A stretch of 43,525 nt of DNA, taken from Flavobacteriaceae bacterium bin25. Its GTDB lineage: Bacteria > Bacteroidota > Bacteroidia > Flavobacteriales > Flavobacteriaceae. Both the position numbers and the translations under genes were made by a program. Under the pieces are notes generated by a model. The model was not told the DNA's origin, did no database searches, and saw only the letters and a list, made by a program, of their open reading frames with translations. Shown here piece by piece: positions 17,201 through 25,156 of the stretch (position 1 is the first letter of the stretch; each line of letters begins with the position of its first letter). The stretch lies in contig MPMN01000019.1 in assembly GCA_002238525.1 (NCBI GenBank), forward strand, positions 1 to 43,525, written 5' to 3'.

Positions 17201-17801
17201 AACTACAATGGCAGAAATGTTTCGTGGAGCAACAACTTTTAATCAAGACATAGGAGATTGGAATGTCCCTAAGGTAACTACAATGGCAGAAATGTTTCGT
17301 GGAGCAACAACTTTTAATCAAGACATAGGAGATTGGAATGTCTCTGAGGTAACTACAATGGCAGAAATGTTTCGTGGAGCAACAACTTTTAATCAAGACA
17401 TAGGAGATTGGAATGTATCTAAGGTAACTACAATGGCAGGAATGTTTCATGGAGCAACATCTTTTAATCAAGACATAGGAGATTGGAATGTCTCTGAGGT
17501 AACTACAATGGCAAGAATGTTTCGTGGAGCAACATCTTTTAATGGGGCATTAAATGATTGGGATGTCAGTAGTGTAACCAATATGAGAAGAATGTTCGAT
17601 TTAGCTACTTCTTTTAATCAACCATTAAATGATTGGGATGTCAGCAATGTAACGGATATGTATGAAATGTTTTTCGATGCACATGCATTTTCCCAAGATA
17701 TCAGTGAATGGGATGTTTCTAGTGTGACCTGCTGTTCAGGATTTTGGTATTGGAGCTCTGGACCTAAGGATTTTAGAACAAAATGCCCTTCATCATGTTA
17801 A
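14226..17801 (+). CDS. Large repeat lipoprotein: nine InlB-like modules, Pro/Asn/Gln linker, DUF285 (BspA-like) repeats
   Basis: A 1191-residue protein. The lipoprotein signal ends at LFSC (Cys23), followed by a Pro-rich tether. Residues about 35-795 hold nine divergent InlB B-repeat-type modules, recognisable by the G-G-(S/T)-hydrophobic turn, YGD/YGE, and a Y-x-F-x-x-W core ending in AVFxK. Most carry two cysteines, one just after the Trp and one in the terminal GDC/EDC motif. A Pro/Thr/Asn/Gln-rich linker (about 800-880) follows. Residues about 940-1190 are DUF285 repeats with the core FNQDIGDWNVSxVTTMxxMF, 25 residues each. DUF285 repeats occur in surface and adhesion proteins; cell-surface display is inferred. 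No type IX sorting domain is visible. The C-terminus carries four extra cysteines. Confidence 0.88.
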   Translation: MRSKVYKHSSIFFMLSLLILFSCNGEGGSGPIAPPPPDPIKFTISTSSGAGGTITETQRNINKGQSVKIVAKANQHYQLKEWAGDCGTFNKNTLEITITASKNCSISVSFEKIKYSITATSSDGGSVNDAQPSSSVTEHKEHGQTVSFTANPEKGYQLSGWTTAEGSECPELIVVNNKVTFTVAGDCSLEAVFTKAPRTIMIEKNDPMTELQNGEIIITPSENVDYGDEVMITATPNEHYTFKGWSGNCGDLDNDESSIKITILEDCTIGAVFEKASYIVAVTSSEGGSLVRDGQQIDDALSIVYGETAKLTAMPDEGYELTQWRSENCPDLEDSIEVEIEFIVDGDCSLEAVFTKIPVTITIDTASGTNLTTDDNPVTGSNPVTGNSSETTTKNGKIKIVKTENPDSPIVYGDEVMITATPNEYYVFKAWTGNCGDLNNDESSIVITILEDCTIGAEFEKVSYTITIASSDGGQVDYLGSPVDEKLTIEYGQNVVLKAIPEGSYQFSDWTTAPIMGNEKETSNCPILENNTDPQIEFIVEGNCSLKAVFEQRAFTLTISSTEGGSVGDTESGQEYEYGEKISLMAIPEKGYTFKGWEIMECPDNTDLSSPELTFTITDNCSLRAVFETKSIKISVPNQTEQGTKNDPIMGITNGKIKVVKTENPDSPIVYGDRVTITAIPDEHYEFKGWEGDCIDEKVSENPITITVTEDCQINPVFNKISYVITVEADSGGRINNGRQEIDYGDRFEVNATPDNGYAFERWTSDGKGCPDNLDTTYSIASFKVIGDCHLVATFTFTGEYTEEPEQTEEPEQNNEDEQQTTQQPNNPPTNNQPPTNQNPVTNQPTTQEPNDPPTDNQPTTEMPNDPPPPDDPPADPCPNPLYVDANGIIKAIECARDLIGQETLIDSSDESSQKYFIADEDALRNLVANDENLQYVNTTFVTDMSRLFKDKQNTNGDITKWDTSNVTRMDEMFYGTTTFNQDIGDWNVPKVTTMAEMFRGATTFNQDIGDWNVPKVTTMAEMFRGATTFNQDIGDWNVSEVTTMAEMFRGATTFNQDIGDWNVSKVTTMAGMFHGATSFNQDIGDWNVSEVTTMARMFRGATSFNGALNDWDVSSVTNMRRMFDLATSFNQPLNDWDVSNVTDMYEMFFDAHAFSQDISEWDVSSVTCCSGFWYWSSGPKDFRTKCPSSC
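17151..17675 (+). repeat. Tandem 75-nt repeats (DUF285 units)
   Basis: Seven in-frame units of exactly 75 bp begin at 17151, 17226, 17301, 17376, 17451, 17526 and 17601. The units from 17226 to 17525 are almost identical at the nucleotide level; the two outer 3' units have diverged. A partial, more diverged unit precedes and another follows. Because the unit is a multiple of three, copy-number changes would keep the frame. Confidence 0.93.
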
Positions 17802-18181
17802 ATATGGGGATGAAAGGACATAAATAGAATACCTCTCATGGAGAGTTTGTTTTGGCAGTCGTTTTAGAATAAGATTGTAGGTGTGTTTTTTGTTGCTCAT
17901 TTGATATCAGGATATATACTAAACCATACAATCAACTCCTAAATGCAACTTTTGGTTTGATGTTTTGAATTGCTCCTACAGGTCTTACTTTCTATTTTTT
18001 TTGCTTAAACTATTCCTTTTTTCTATTGGTATCCTGCTTGATCTTTTATTATACCATTATTGGAGAAGATATTATTATTGTTTAATGTCTAACGCAGTCT
18101 TAAGGATAACTCCAACATTATAAAGTTGATACACCCCCTTTAAAAATTATTTTATGTGTTTCTCTAACACTAAGCTTGTAG
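17802..18181. other. Intergenic region between repeat lipoprotein and tRNA-His
   Basis: No open frame of note. It holds a possible terminator for the lipoprotein gene near its left end and AT-rich sequence elsewhere. Confidence 0.5.
17833..17853 (+). terminator. Possible intrinsic terminator after repeat lipoprotein
   Basis: A CTCTC-ATG-GAGAG hairpin (17833-17845) is followed by TTTGTTTT, 32 bp after the stop codon. The stem is only five base pairs, so the call is tentative. Confidence 0.4.
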
Positions 18182-18256
18182 GGTGGAAGACCGGTCTCGA
18201 ACCGGCGACCTCTAGAACCACAATCTAGCGCTCTAACCAACTGAGCTACAACCACC
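18182..18256 (-). tRNA. tRNA-His (GTG)
   Basis: A full cloverleaf on the minus strand: D arm from GCTCAGTTGG, anticodon stem CTAGA/TCTAG with loop TTGTGGT (anticodon GTG), and T arm with TTCGAGA. The 5' extra G (G-1) opposite C73, the hallmark of tRNA-His, is present. CCA is not encoded. The acceptor stem GTGGTTG/CTTCCAC contains two adjacent U-U oppositions (5-68 and 6-67), which is odd. Confidence 0.95.
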
Positions 18257-18268
18257 ATAAATTGCGTG

Positions 18269-18300
18269 CAAAAATATCATATTTAGATAAGCAATAACAA
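18269..18300 (-). promoter_or_regulatory. Bacteroidota-type promoter for tRNA-His
   Basis: On the minus strand TATTTTTG (18276-18269) matches the -7 consensus TAnnTTTG. A TTG (18300-18298) lies 21 bp upstream, matching the -33 element. The -7 box ends 12 bp before the tRNA 5' end. Confidence 0.65.
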
Positions 18301-18311
18301 TGCCGATGCTA

Positions 18312-19310
18312 CTATGTCAGTAAATTCGAATCATCATCTGGATAAATTAAACCAGATTTACTTCTAATTAAGTCCAATAGAGATATCAATTCAAAACTAT
18401 TTTGATGCGACCAATTTTGACTCTGAGTTTTTCCTTCCCTAAAACTCTTGTTACATTCCCTTATTTCATATATATATCCTTTTCCTTCAATTTTTATGCC
18501 CATTTCAACAGGCTCATTCCCATCTTTAAATAGTGTAATTGATGATGGGTTATGCCAAGGATGATTTATCTGAATTTGACCCTTAGTACCACAAATTCTT
18601 GAAACCATTTGTTCATTGTTTTTAAATCCGCAGTGGAGAATAGATTGTGCACCCTCATATTGAAAAATAATGGATGTCTGTAAGTCGATGTTTTGTTCAG
18701 ACTTTATGGAACTAGCTAAAATTCTAATCGGAAAACCAAGAAATAAGTAGGATAAAAAGATTGGATAAATACCAATGTCTAAAAGAGCACCTCCCCCTTT
18801 TTGTATGTCAAAGATTCTAGAGTCCCCCTCCCTGGCCATTCCATTAAAATTGAACGATGCATTGATATAGGTAATTTCGCCTATTTCACCGTCTTTGCAA
18901 AGCTGAAGAGCTCTTTTGAGATTGGGATTGAATCTTGTCCATAAGCCCTCCATTAAAAAAACTTTTTGCATAGCTGAAACTTTGATCATGCTTTGAACCT
19001 GGTTTTGATTCATCGCAATTGGCTTTTCGCACAAAACTGCCTTCCCCGATTTCATGACCTCAATGCTCTGTCGATAATGATCTGGATGTAAACTAGCGAT
19101 ATAGATAATTTCAATATCAGAATCACTTAATAGTTCATCATAATCCCCATAATACTTCTTTGCTTTATATCGTTCAGCAAAACTCTTGGCTCTTTCTATC
19201 GAACTAGATGCTACGGCTTCCAATACCGATCCATTCTCCATAATCAAATCATGACAAAATTTATGCGCGATGTTCCCAAGACCCAAAATCCCCCATTTGA
19301 CCTTTCTCAT
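18312..19310 (-). CDS. Gfo/Idh/MocA-family NAD(P)-dependent oxidoreductase
   Basis: A complete 332-residue cytoplasmic enzyme. The Rossmann motif GLGNIAHKF is at the N-terminus, the EKPI motif near residue 95 carries the conserved catalytic-region Lys, and GGGALLDIGIY belongs to the C-terminal alpha/beta domain. Length and motifs fit the dihydrodiol dehydrogenase / glucose-fructose oxidoreductase-like subgroup, which oxidises or reduces sugars or related diols. The substrate cannot be told from sequence. It stands alone: tRNA-His is downstream and the next gene upstream is divergent. Confidence 0.88.
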   Translation of the reverse strand: MRKVKWGILGLGNIAHKFCHDLIMENGSVLEAVASSSIERAKSFAERYKAKKYYGDYDELLSDSDIEIIYIASLHPDHYRQSIEVMKSGKAVLCEKPIAMNQNQVQSMIKVSAMQKVFLMEGLWTRFNPNLKRALQLCKDGEIGEITYINASFNFNGMAREGDSRIFDIQKGGGALLDIGIYPIFLSYLFLGFPIRILASSIKSEQNIDLQTSIIFQYEGAQSILHCGFKNNEQMVSRICGTKGQIQINHPWHNPSSITLFKDGNEPVEMGIKIEGKGYIYEIRECNKSFREGKTQSQNWSHQNSFELISLLDLIRSKSGLIYPDDDSNLLT

Positions 19311-19508
19311 ACGGTGAAATATAGATTGATTTTTAAACTAGTACTATTAAATATTTGAACCATAATCTTTTGATAAAACCTTCACATCTTGAGGTTAAAT
19401 TATAAACTCAGTGAGTCAATGTCTCCCACATTTGCTAAAGTACCAAATATGATTTCTAACTTGTCCTAAAAGATTCTATCTTTGGTGGATATAAATGTCT
19501 ATTGTAAA

Positions 19509-20318
19509 GTGTACAGGTTAGTTTTTATTCTATTAATGGTTCCAATTCTTGGTTATTCACAAGGTACGGCAAAACTCAAAGCACGTGGTGGGGGCGGTAA
19601 ATCATATGCAATACTTAAGCAATGGGATGCTAACGGCAAATTAGTGAGATATGATTCTATCGCAGGAAGCAGATTAATAGGATTGTTTAAAAAACAACAT
19701 AAATTCAATCTTCTACCCTACTATATTGATAAACAAATCCTACCCCAAAATCCACGAAACAATAAAAAATCAGACTCCACCGGTAAAAAGGGAATTGTAG
19801 TTAAAAAGACGTCTGGTAAAAAGGATGCCAATATTTTTATAAGTCTGCCTAATTTTAACGTAAGCAATGAAAAGTATAATTTTAAATCTTTTGTTCAGGA
19901 TGCTTATGAAAGGGCAAACATCAGATTAATTATAAGGAAAAAAGATGGCAAATGGGTATGGCCAGATGAATCTAGTGAAATATACCAAGTAATTGAAAAA
20001 AAATATGGTACTTCTTTAATTGATAGTATTAAAACCCTTGTAAAATCAGATGAGATCTTTACTAAACAACAAGACTTAATTGAATATCATTCTATAAAAG
20101 TTGATAGTCTTGGTTCTCTACAACTAGATTTTCATAATCCCAAAGCCCGAAAAGAAAAAATAGTTAAGAGAAAAAGTTCTCTCGAATCACAAATAGAAGA
20201 ATTAAGTGAAAAAGTTGACGCTCTATTGTCAAATCAGAATGTTATTATCAAAGAATATCTAATTCGTTTAGAAGAACTAATCAATGAAATAGAAGAATCT
20301 GAATCAAAAGAAGACTGA
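19509..20318 (+). CDS. Secreted coiled-coil protein of unknown function
   Basis: I do not recognise this family. The product has an N-terminal signal peptide (YRLVFILLMVPILGYSQ) whose cleavage would follow YSQ. The mature protein starts with a Gly-rich KARGGGGKSY stretch, has a Lys/Ser-rich middle (about residues 80-110), a short WVWPDES motif, and a C-terminal coiled coil (SLESQIEELSEKVDALL) ending in an acidic tail. No ATG fits. GTG at 19509 gives the neatest signal peptide; TTG at 19482 or GTG at 19485 are in-frame alternatives that would add eight or nine residues. It is divergent from the oxidoreductase gene and convergent with bshB1. Confidence 0.7.
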   Translation: MYRLVFILLMVPILGYSQGTAKLKARGGGGKSYAILKQWDANGKLVRYDSIAGSRLIGLFKKQHKFNLLPYYIDKQILPQNPRNNKKSDSTGKKGIVVKKTSGKKDANIFISLPNFNVSNEKYNFKSFVQDAYERANIRLIIRKKDGKWVWPDESSEIYQVIEKKYGTSLIDSIKTLVKSDEIFTKQQDLIEYHSIKVDSLGSLQLDFHNPKARKEKIVKRKSSLESQIEELSEKVDALLSNQNVIIKEYLIRLEELINEIEESESKED

Positions 20319-20459
20319 AAGCCCTCATTAAAGAAATTGACATTCCATTGAACCCTCTCCGGGTAGGCTTTTCTGTTCCTCGAAAGTAATATTGAGAATA
20401 GTTCCTTAGTCGGTTCTCAATTTGGAAATAAAATCGTGCTTAATCAAGTCAAAAGCAGT

Positions 20460-21182
20460 TTAAATCAACAGGTGATCTAAGTCTTTTATTGCTATAGGAT
20501 GTGGTGAGGTAAATCCTTCAGCGGCCTGGCTTCCGATTAGTCTTCCATAGTTTATTGCTCTATTGTTTATCGAAATGAGAAAGTTTGGTTTACTTATAGG
20601 TGTGATATCAACATTTTCAGGGGTGTTGAAAAACTGACTTTTATATGCATTTATTGATTGACTTTTCTTGTCTAAAAATCCCGTTATATCAATAATAATG
20701 TCAGGCCTAAGCTCATTCCATTGAATATACTCCAATATGATTTTTGGTCTCCATACTGACAGCGGTTTTCCATCATCACGGGTTAAGCGTATTTTTTTTA
20801 GCCCACTGAGAAAGCAACTGTCATTAATCAGTCTATTGGTATTTCGATGGTCAATGTGCCGGTCTTCCCTAGCAGTGGCAATTACAATCTCCGGCTTAAA
20901 CTCTCTCAGCTTTTTGATAACTTTTATCTGACTCTCTTTATCGTTGGTGATATATCCATCAGGAAGTTCAAGGTTTTGTCGTAAGTCTACACCGAGTATC
21001 CTTGAGGCTTCTAAGGCTTCATGTGAACGTGTATCAACATCACCTTTAGTGGATAATTCACCTTTTGAAAGGTCAATTATACCGACAGATTTCCCCTGAT
21101 GTACCGATTTTGCCAAAGTACCTCCACAACCAAGTTCAACATCATCGGGATGTGAACCAAAAGCCAAAATATCCAGCTTCAC
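20460..21182 (-). CDS. bshB1: Bacillithiol biosynthesis deacetylase BshB1
   Basis: A 240-residue PIG-L/LmbE-family metalloenzyme. The zinc-binding motif HPDD is at residues 11-14 and DRHIDHR near 107-113 supplies the third ligand. The sequence FGSHPDDVELGCGGTL and the C-terminal IGSQAAEGF are characteristic of BshB1, which deacetylates GlcNAc-malate in the second step of bacillithiol synthesis. The start is GTG, overlapping the TGA of the upstream trans-sulfuration gene (GTGA), so translation is probably coupled. Its partner bshA is at 6070-7212. Confidence 0.94.
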   Translation of the reverse strand: MKLDILAFGSHPDDVELGCGGTLAKSVHQGKSVGIIDLSKGELSTKGDVDTRSHEALEASRILGVDLRQNLELPDGYITNDKESQIKVIKKLREFKPEIVIATAREDRHIDHRNTNRLINDSCFLSGLKKIRLTRDDGKPLSVWRPKIILEYIQWNELRPDIIIDITGFLDKKSQSINAYKSQFFNTPENVDITPISKPNFLISINNRAINYGRLIGSQAAEGFTSPHPIAIKDLDHLLI

Positions 21183-22330
21183 AAACGAGAATTTATAATG
21201 GCATTTTGGATATCAGATTTCAAGTCATCTATGTCCTCAATACCCACGGAGAACCTTACTAATTGATCCCCTATATTCTGCTGAGACCTTTCTTCTGAGG
21301 TTAGTAAACTATGTGAAGTTAGCCTTGGTGAAGATATTCCGCTTTCAACTCCCCCTAAACTGATAACCGGTTTTATAATCTGTAGCGATTTAAAAAAGTT
21401 GAGTAAATCTATTTCAGGATTTAAGTCAAATGAAAGCATTGCTCCAAAGTCATGCATCTGATTTAGAGCAATTTCATGATCTTCATGGGTCTTCAACCCA
21501 GGATAGTAGACTTTGTCAACCCAACCTTGGTTATGAAGAAAATTTGCCATAAACCGAGCATTTTTAGTTTGCTCACGAACTCTCAAAGACAAAGTTTTAA
21601 TGCTCCGTTCTAGAAGCCAAACCGTGTTTTCTGCGAGATTAGCACCAAAGTTTAATGCAAACTGCCTGATTGTTGAGATTGCAGATTTACTTCCAAGCAA
21701 CACACCGGCACAAATATCACTATGACCACCAAGATACTTAGTTGCACTATGCATCACAAAATCAATGCCGAAATCAATGGGATTCTGATTGACCGGGGAA
21801 GCAAAAGTATTGTCAATCAAGGTCCATAGTCCATATTTTTCAGCTAAAGTAGCTATGGATCGCATATTGATTATCCTCAACAATGGATTTGAAGGAGTTT
21901 CAATAAAGATACCTTTTGTTTTTGGGGTAATGGCTTTTTCAAAATCATCTGGATCCATTGAAGAAACTGAAGTGTATCCGATGTTGTATTTGGGGAATTC
22001 AGTCCTGATTAAGTTGGTAGATCCCCCATACAAATCTCGTTGAGCCACCAAATGATCTCCAGATTTTAATTGAGAAAACAAAATTGCACTTATGGCTCCC
22101 ATTCCAGAACTGAATATCAAACCATCTTCAGCTTTTTCTAAGGATGCAATTTTCTTAACCAAACCCAACTGGTTTGGCGTAGTGAAATACCGAGGGTAAC
22201 GACCAATATCTTGGTCTAAAAATTCATAAGCTGAAGCAGGATAAATTGGAGAAACAGCACCCTTATAGGTGAGGTCTTTTAATTCCCCAGCATGAACACA
22301 AAGCGTTTTGAACCTCCTGGTATCACTCAT
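21179..22330 (-). CDS. Trans-sulfuration PLP enzyme (cystathionine gamma-synthase/lyase family)
   Basis: A 383-residue Cys/Met-metabolism PLP enzyme. SSGMGAISA, LYGGSTNLI, ETPSNPLL, DNTFASP and HSATKYLGGHSD are all present; Lys198 in SATKY is the PLP-binding lysine. The family includes cystathionine gamma-synthase, cystathionine gamma-lyase and methionine gamma-lyase, and sequence alone does not separate them here. It overlaps both the upstream glutathione peroxidase gene (ATGA) and the downstream bshB1 (GTGA). That coupling suggests it feeds cysteine, the thiol donor for bacillithiol. Confidence 0.9.
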   Translation of the reverse strand: MSDTRRFKTLCVHAGELKDLTYKGAVSPIYPASAYEFLDQDIGRYPRYFTTPNQLGLVKKIASLEKAEDGLIFSSGMGAISAILFSQLKSGDHLVAQRDLYGGSTNLIRTEFPKYNIGYTSVSSMDPDDFEKAITPKTKGIFIETPSNPLLRIINMRSIATLAEKYGLWTLIDNTFASPVNQNPIDFGIDFVMHSATKYLGGHSDICAGVLLGSKSAISTIRQFALNFGANLAENTVWLLERSIKTLSLRVREQTKNARFMANFLHNQGWVDKVYYPGLKTHEDHEIALNQMHDFGAMLSFDLNPEIDLLNFFKSLQIIKPVISLGGVESGISSPRLTSHSLLTSEERSQQNIGDQLVRFSVGIEDIDDLKSDIQNAIINSRL

Positions 22331-22878
22331 TCAGATTCAATCCAATCAATGATTTCTTGGGCATCAGGTTCAGTTCGGGGTTCAAGGACTTTAACTAGCT
22401 TCCCCGTTTTGTCAATCAAGTATTTTTGAAAGTTCCAAGAAACAGAAGAATCAGTTATACCATTTTTTGATTTAGAGGTTAAAAACTGGTAAATCGGATG
22501 TATATCATCTCCCTTTACCGAAATTTTTTTCATCATGGGGAAAGTTACCCCATAGTTATGCTTACAAAAAAGAGCAATCTCTTCATTTGTTCCAGGTTCT
22601 TGTCCAGCGAAATTGTTCGCTGGAAATCCCACGATAACAAATCCAGAATCTTTGTACTTCTGATATATTGATTGTAATTTATCGTATTGAGGGGTAAGTC
22701 CACATTCAGATGCTGTATTTACAACCATAATCTTTTGTCCCTTTAGAGAATTGAAATCAAATAAATCTCCATAAAGATCTTCAACTTTGAATTGATGAAT
22801 TGAGGTGTTTTCTATGCCCTGAGAATAAACAATTGACGACATAAATAAAAAAAATGTAAGTACGGAATATATCTTCAT
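22327..22878 (-). CDS. Glutathione peroxidase-family protein, exported
   Basis: The product is 183 residues from the ATG at 22878 (an in-frame TTG 18 bp upstream would spoil the signal). The signal peptide is MKIYSVLTFFLFMSSIVYSQ. The GPx domain shows the peroxidatic Cys59 in TASECGLTPQY, the Gln in NNFAGQEPGTNEEI, and the Trp-Asn pair in SVSWNFQKYLI, so the catalytic tetrad is complete. Members without selenocysteine usually take electrons from thioredoxin-like proteins; here the enzyme would work outside the cytoplasm. It overlaps the next gene by four bases. Confidence 0.92.
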   Translation of the reverse strand: MKIYSVLTFFLFMSSIVYSQGIENTSIHQFKVEDLYGDLFDFNSLKGQKIMVVNTASECGLTPQYDKLQSIYQKYKDSGFVIVGFPANNFAGQEPGTNEEIALFCKHNYGVTFPMMKKISVKGDDIHPIYQFLTSKSKNGITDSSVSWNFQKYLIDKTGKLVKVLEPRTEPDAQEIIDWIESE

Positions 22879-22905
22879 CCAAAAAAATTTAAACAAACAA
22901 TCTAT

Positions 22906-23181
22906 TCAAAATATTTCAACGGTTAGGCCTTCCTGTTCTAATTTCTCACCGATTGTTTTGAGTTTGTCCAAAGGTCCAGATTTCACTTCACATTTGCCAT
23001 TGTAATGTACAATATAGGTGCATTGTTCAGCTTGGACCCTTGCATGTTTACAATGTTTAATTAGACAATCTATGACATGGTCAAAAGTATTGAAATCATC
23101 ATTGAATAGAATCAGTGAATACTGTCTTGATTTAATTGTTTTTTGAACTGCCTGTTTTTCCGGGAACTTAATCCTGCTCAT
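22906..23181 (-). CDS. clpS: ATP-dependent Clp protease adaptor ClpS
   Basis: A 91-residue protein with the ClpS core YSLILFNDDFNTFDHVIDCL and the HARVQAEQCTYIVHYNGKCEV stretch. ClpS delivers N-end-rule substrates to ClpAP-type proteases. It is the first gene of a tight minus-strand unit: clpS, glutathione peroxidase, trans-sulfuration enzyme, bshB1. Confidence 0.94.
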   Translation of the reverse strand: MSRIKFPEKQAVQKTIKSRQYSLILFNDDFNTFDHVIDCLIKHCKHARVQAEQCTYIVHYNGKCEVKSGPLDKLKTIGEKLEQEGLTVEIF

Positions 23182-23365
23182 TTAATAAATAATTTTTCAT
23201 CTGTTAAACCTCAGAATATATATGGACAAAATTACTCATTTGATCGTGTTTACTATATTCAATGATATCTTTTAGAATTTATTGATCAGTTGAATAAAAC
23301 CAACAAAAAATATTTGTAGTGAGAAATTCATGTGTTAAGATATCATATCTCTATCGTAGGGAATT

Positions 23366-24145
23366 TTACCGTTTATCGGTTTTTCTTGCTGATTCAATTA
23401 TTGAGTTAAAACTCGAAGCATCTAGAGAAGCACCACCTACAAGACCGCCATCAACATCGGGTTGTTCAAAAATCTCTAGAGCATTAGATGATTTAATGCT
23501 TCCTCCATAAAGAATACTGATATTTTGAGAAATTTTGCTGCCGATGGTTTCTTTTAATAATTTTCTTATGAAATAGTGCATTTCCTGAGCTTGCTGTTTG
23601 GATGCCGTTACTCCAGTACCAATTGCCCAAACTGGTTCATAAGCCAAAATAATTGAGTTCGAAGCCCAATGCTTTTTATCAATTTTAATCATTAAATCAT
23701 CAAGTTGACTTTTCACTTTATCGAGATGGGTTTCTGCTTTGCGTTCAGCTAATGTTTCTCCGATGCAATAAATGATTTCTAGTCCGTGTGCCAAAGCAGA
23801 TTGAGCCTTTCTGAATAAGACTTGATCATCCTCAAAAAAATAAGTTCGTCGTTCGGAGTGACCAATGATGACAATATTCACACCAATCTCAAGAAGCATT
23901 TCAGCAGATACCTCACCTGTGAATGGTCCAGCCTTGGGGAAATAAAAATTCTGAGCTGCTAATTCTATTTTTGAATTATTCAAATCAAGTAGTTGCCCTA
24001 ATCTGTATAAGTTGGTTAAAGGTGGGGCTATGATTACACGTTGGGAATCCTTATGTTTATCGAATATGATTTTTTGAACCAATTCTATTGAATCAGATAT
24101 TCCTAAATTCATCTTCCAATTCCCAGCTACAATTTTATTTCTCAT
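23366..24145 (-). CDS. tpiA: Triosephosphate isomerase
   Basis: A complete enzyme with GNWKMN at the N-terminus, catalytic His in IIGHSERR, catalytic Glu in AYEPVWAIGTG, and phosphate-binding YGGS and GGLVGGASL. It interconverts dihydroxyacetone phosphate and glyceraldehyde 3-phosphate. I chose the ATG at 24145 because MRNKIVAGNWKMN is the family's usual start. In-frame ATGs at 24163 (overlapping the upstream stop as ATGAGTAA) and 24175 are possible and would couple translation to DUF1599. Confidence 0.96.
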   Translation of the reverse strand: MRNKIVAGNWKMNLGISDSIELVQKIIFDKHKDSQRVIIAPPLTNLYRLGQLLDLNNSKIELAAQNFYFPKAGPFTGEVSAEMLLEIGVNIVIIGHSERRTYFFEDDQVLFRKAQSALAHGLEIIYCIGETLAERKAETHLDKVKSQLDDLMIKIDKKHWASNSIILAYEPVWAIGTGVTASKQQAQEMHYFIRKLLKETIGSKISQNISILYGGSIKSSNALEIFEQPDVDGGLVGGASLDASSFNSIIESARKTDKR

Positions 24146-24155
24146 ATTGTTTTGT

Positions 24156-24713
24156 TTACTCATTCCGAGTTTCATTGTCGCTTAGATGAATTAGTGCAAA
24201 AATTGAATAGTTGATAATATCTAAAAAATTTGAGTCGATTCCTTCGCTAGCGAGAGTTAATCCCTTATTAGCATCAATTTTTTTTACCCTATACAATTTT
24301 TGAATGATTAAATCAGTTAATGAAACTACCCTCATTTCTTTCCATATTTCGCCATAATCATGATTTTTATCTTGCATCAAATTAAATGCCTTATTTACCT
24401 GCTTATCATATAATGACATAGCTTGCTGAGCATTCATATCCGGTTCAAGTACGACCCCTTTTTCCAGCTGAATGAGCACGATGATTGAATAATTAATGAT
24501 ACCTTTAAACTCAGATTCTTGACTTTCATTAATTTGTGGATTACCGTGTTCCTGAATTCCTCTGATTCGATTGGCTTTAATGTGAATTTGATCTGTTAAT
24601 GAAGGGATCCGTAGAATGCGCCAAGCGGTTCCATAATCATGAAGTTTTTTGTAAAAAATGTCTTTGCACTCACAAATTAATGTTCTAAACTTTTGGTTGG
24701 TATTTGATTCCAC
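24156..24713 (-). CDS. DUF1599 protein (nucleotide modification associated domain)
   Basis: A 185-residue soluble protein made of two similar halves. Each has a D-Y-G motif (KLHDYGTAWRILRIPSLTDQI and KNHDYGEIWKEMRVVSLTDLI) followed by a helical stretch with INYSI. This is the duplicated DUF1599 domain, commonly found next to tpiA in Bacteroidota. Function is not established. The start is GTG at 24713. The stop lies next to or inside the tpiA start region, so the pair is an operon. Confidence 0.85.
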   Translation of the reverse strand: MESNTNQKFRTLICECKDIFYKKLHDYGTAWRILRIPSLTDQIHIKANRIRGIQEHGNPQINESQESEFKGIINYSIIVLIQLEKGVVLEPDMNAQQAMSLYDKQVNKAFNLMQDKNHDYGEIWKEMRVVSLTDLIIQKLYRVKKIDANKGLTLASEGIDSNFLDIINYSIFALIHLSDNETRNE

Positions 24714-25156
24714 TGTTCTTATCTATGAAATTGAGTTCCCGTTTTTGGTCCCCGTCACGGGGTTCGCCTGACTCCTTATGTTAAGTAAAGAGTGCAAAGG
24801 AAAATTAATTTTTCTATATAATACATAAATAGAAGGTTATATATAATTAAGTGTACAATTAATCTGAAATCTTTTGTGTTTAAAATAATACTTTGAATCT
24901 AAGTTGAAGATCATTGGAATATTTAGGGCGACAATGACTGGTAAAGTGTCAAAAAATATTTGACTACAAGAAAAATCAACCCGCATCACTAATTCGAGTT
25001 TAGTATAAATAATATGGGATTTTTGGTTCTGTTTTTTAAGATACTGATTTTGATGTATGTGATGAAGAAAATTACGTGGCCAAAAATAGAGCAAAGGCAA
25101 AAAACGAAAGTAAAACTAACCAATACAATGCAGTTTATGGCATACTCCCTTCGGAA
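24714..25156. other. Intergenic region, no gene seen
   Basis: AT-rich. It contains a short perfect hairpin CCCCG-TCA-CGGGG (24750-24762) without a T tract on either side. An open frame on the minus strand (24837-25100) shows no family resemblance and is probably spurious. Confidence 0.45.

Noticed and set aside
17067-17471. Long antisense open frame with CCSTKHFCHCSYLRDIPISY repeats
   Set aside because: It is the mirror of the 75-bp coding repeats; periodic sequence keeps all frames open.
17151-17675. Regular repeats that could be mistaken for a CRISPR array
   Set aside because: Units are contiguous 75-bp coding repeats without spacers, in frame with a DUF285 protein.
24750-24762. CCCCG/CGGGG hairpin as a terminator or tRNA fragment
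   Set aside because: No T tract on either side, and no further tRNA arms could be folded.
24837-25100. 87-residue minus-strand frame between the ABC transporter and DUF1599
   Set aside because: AT-rich composition, no motif, non-conserved look.
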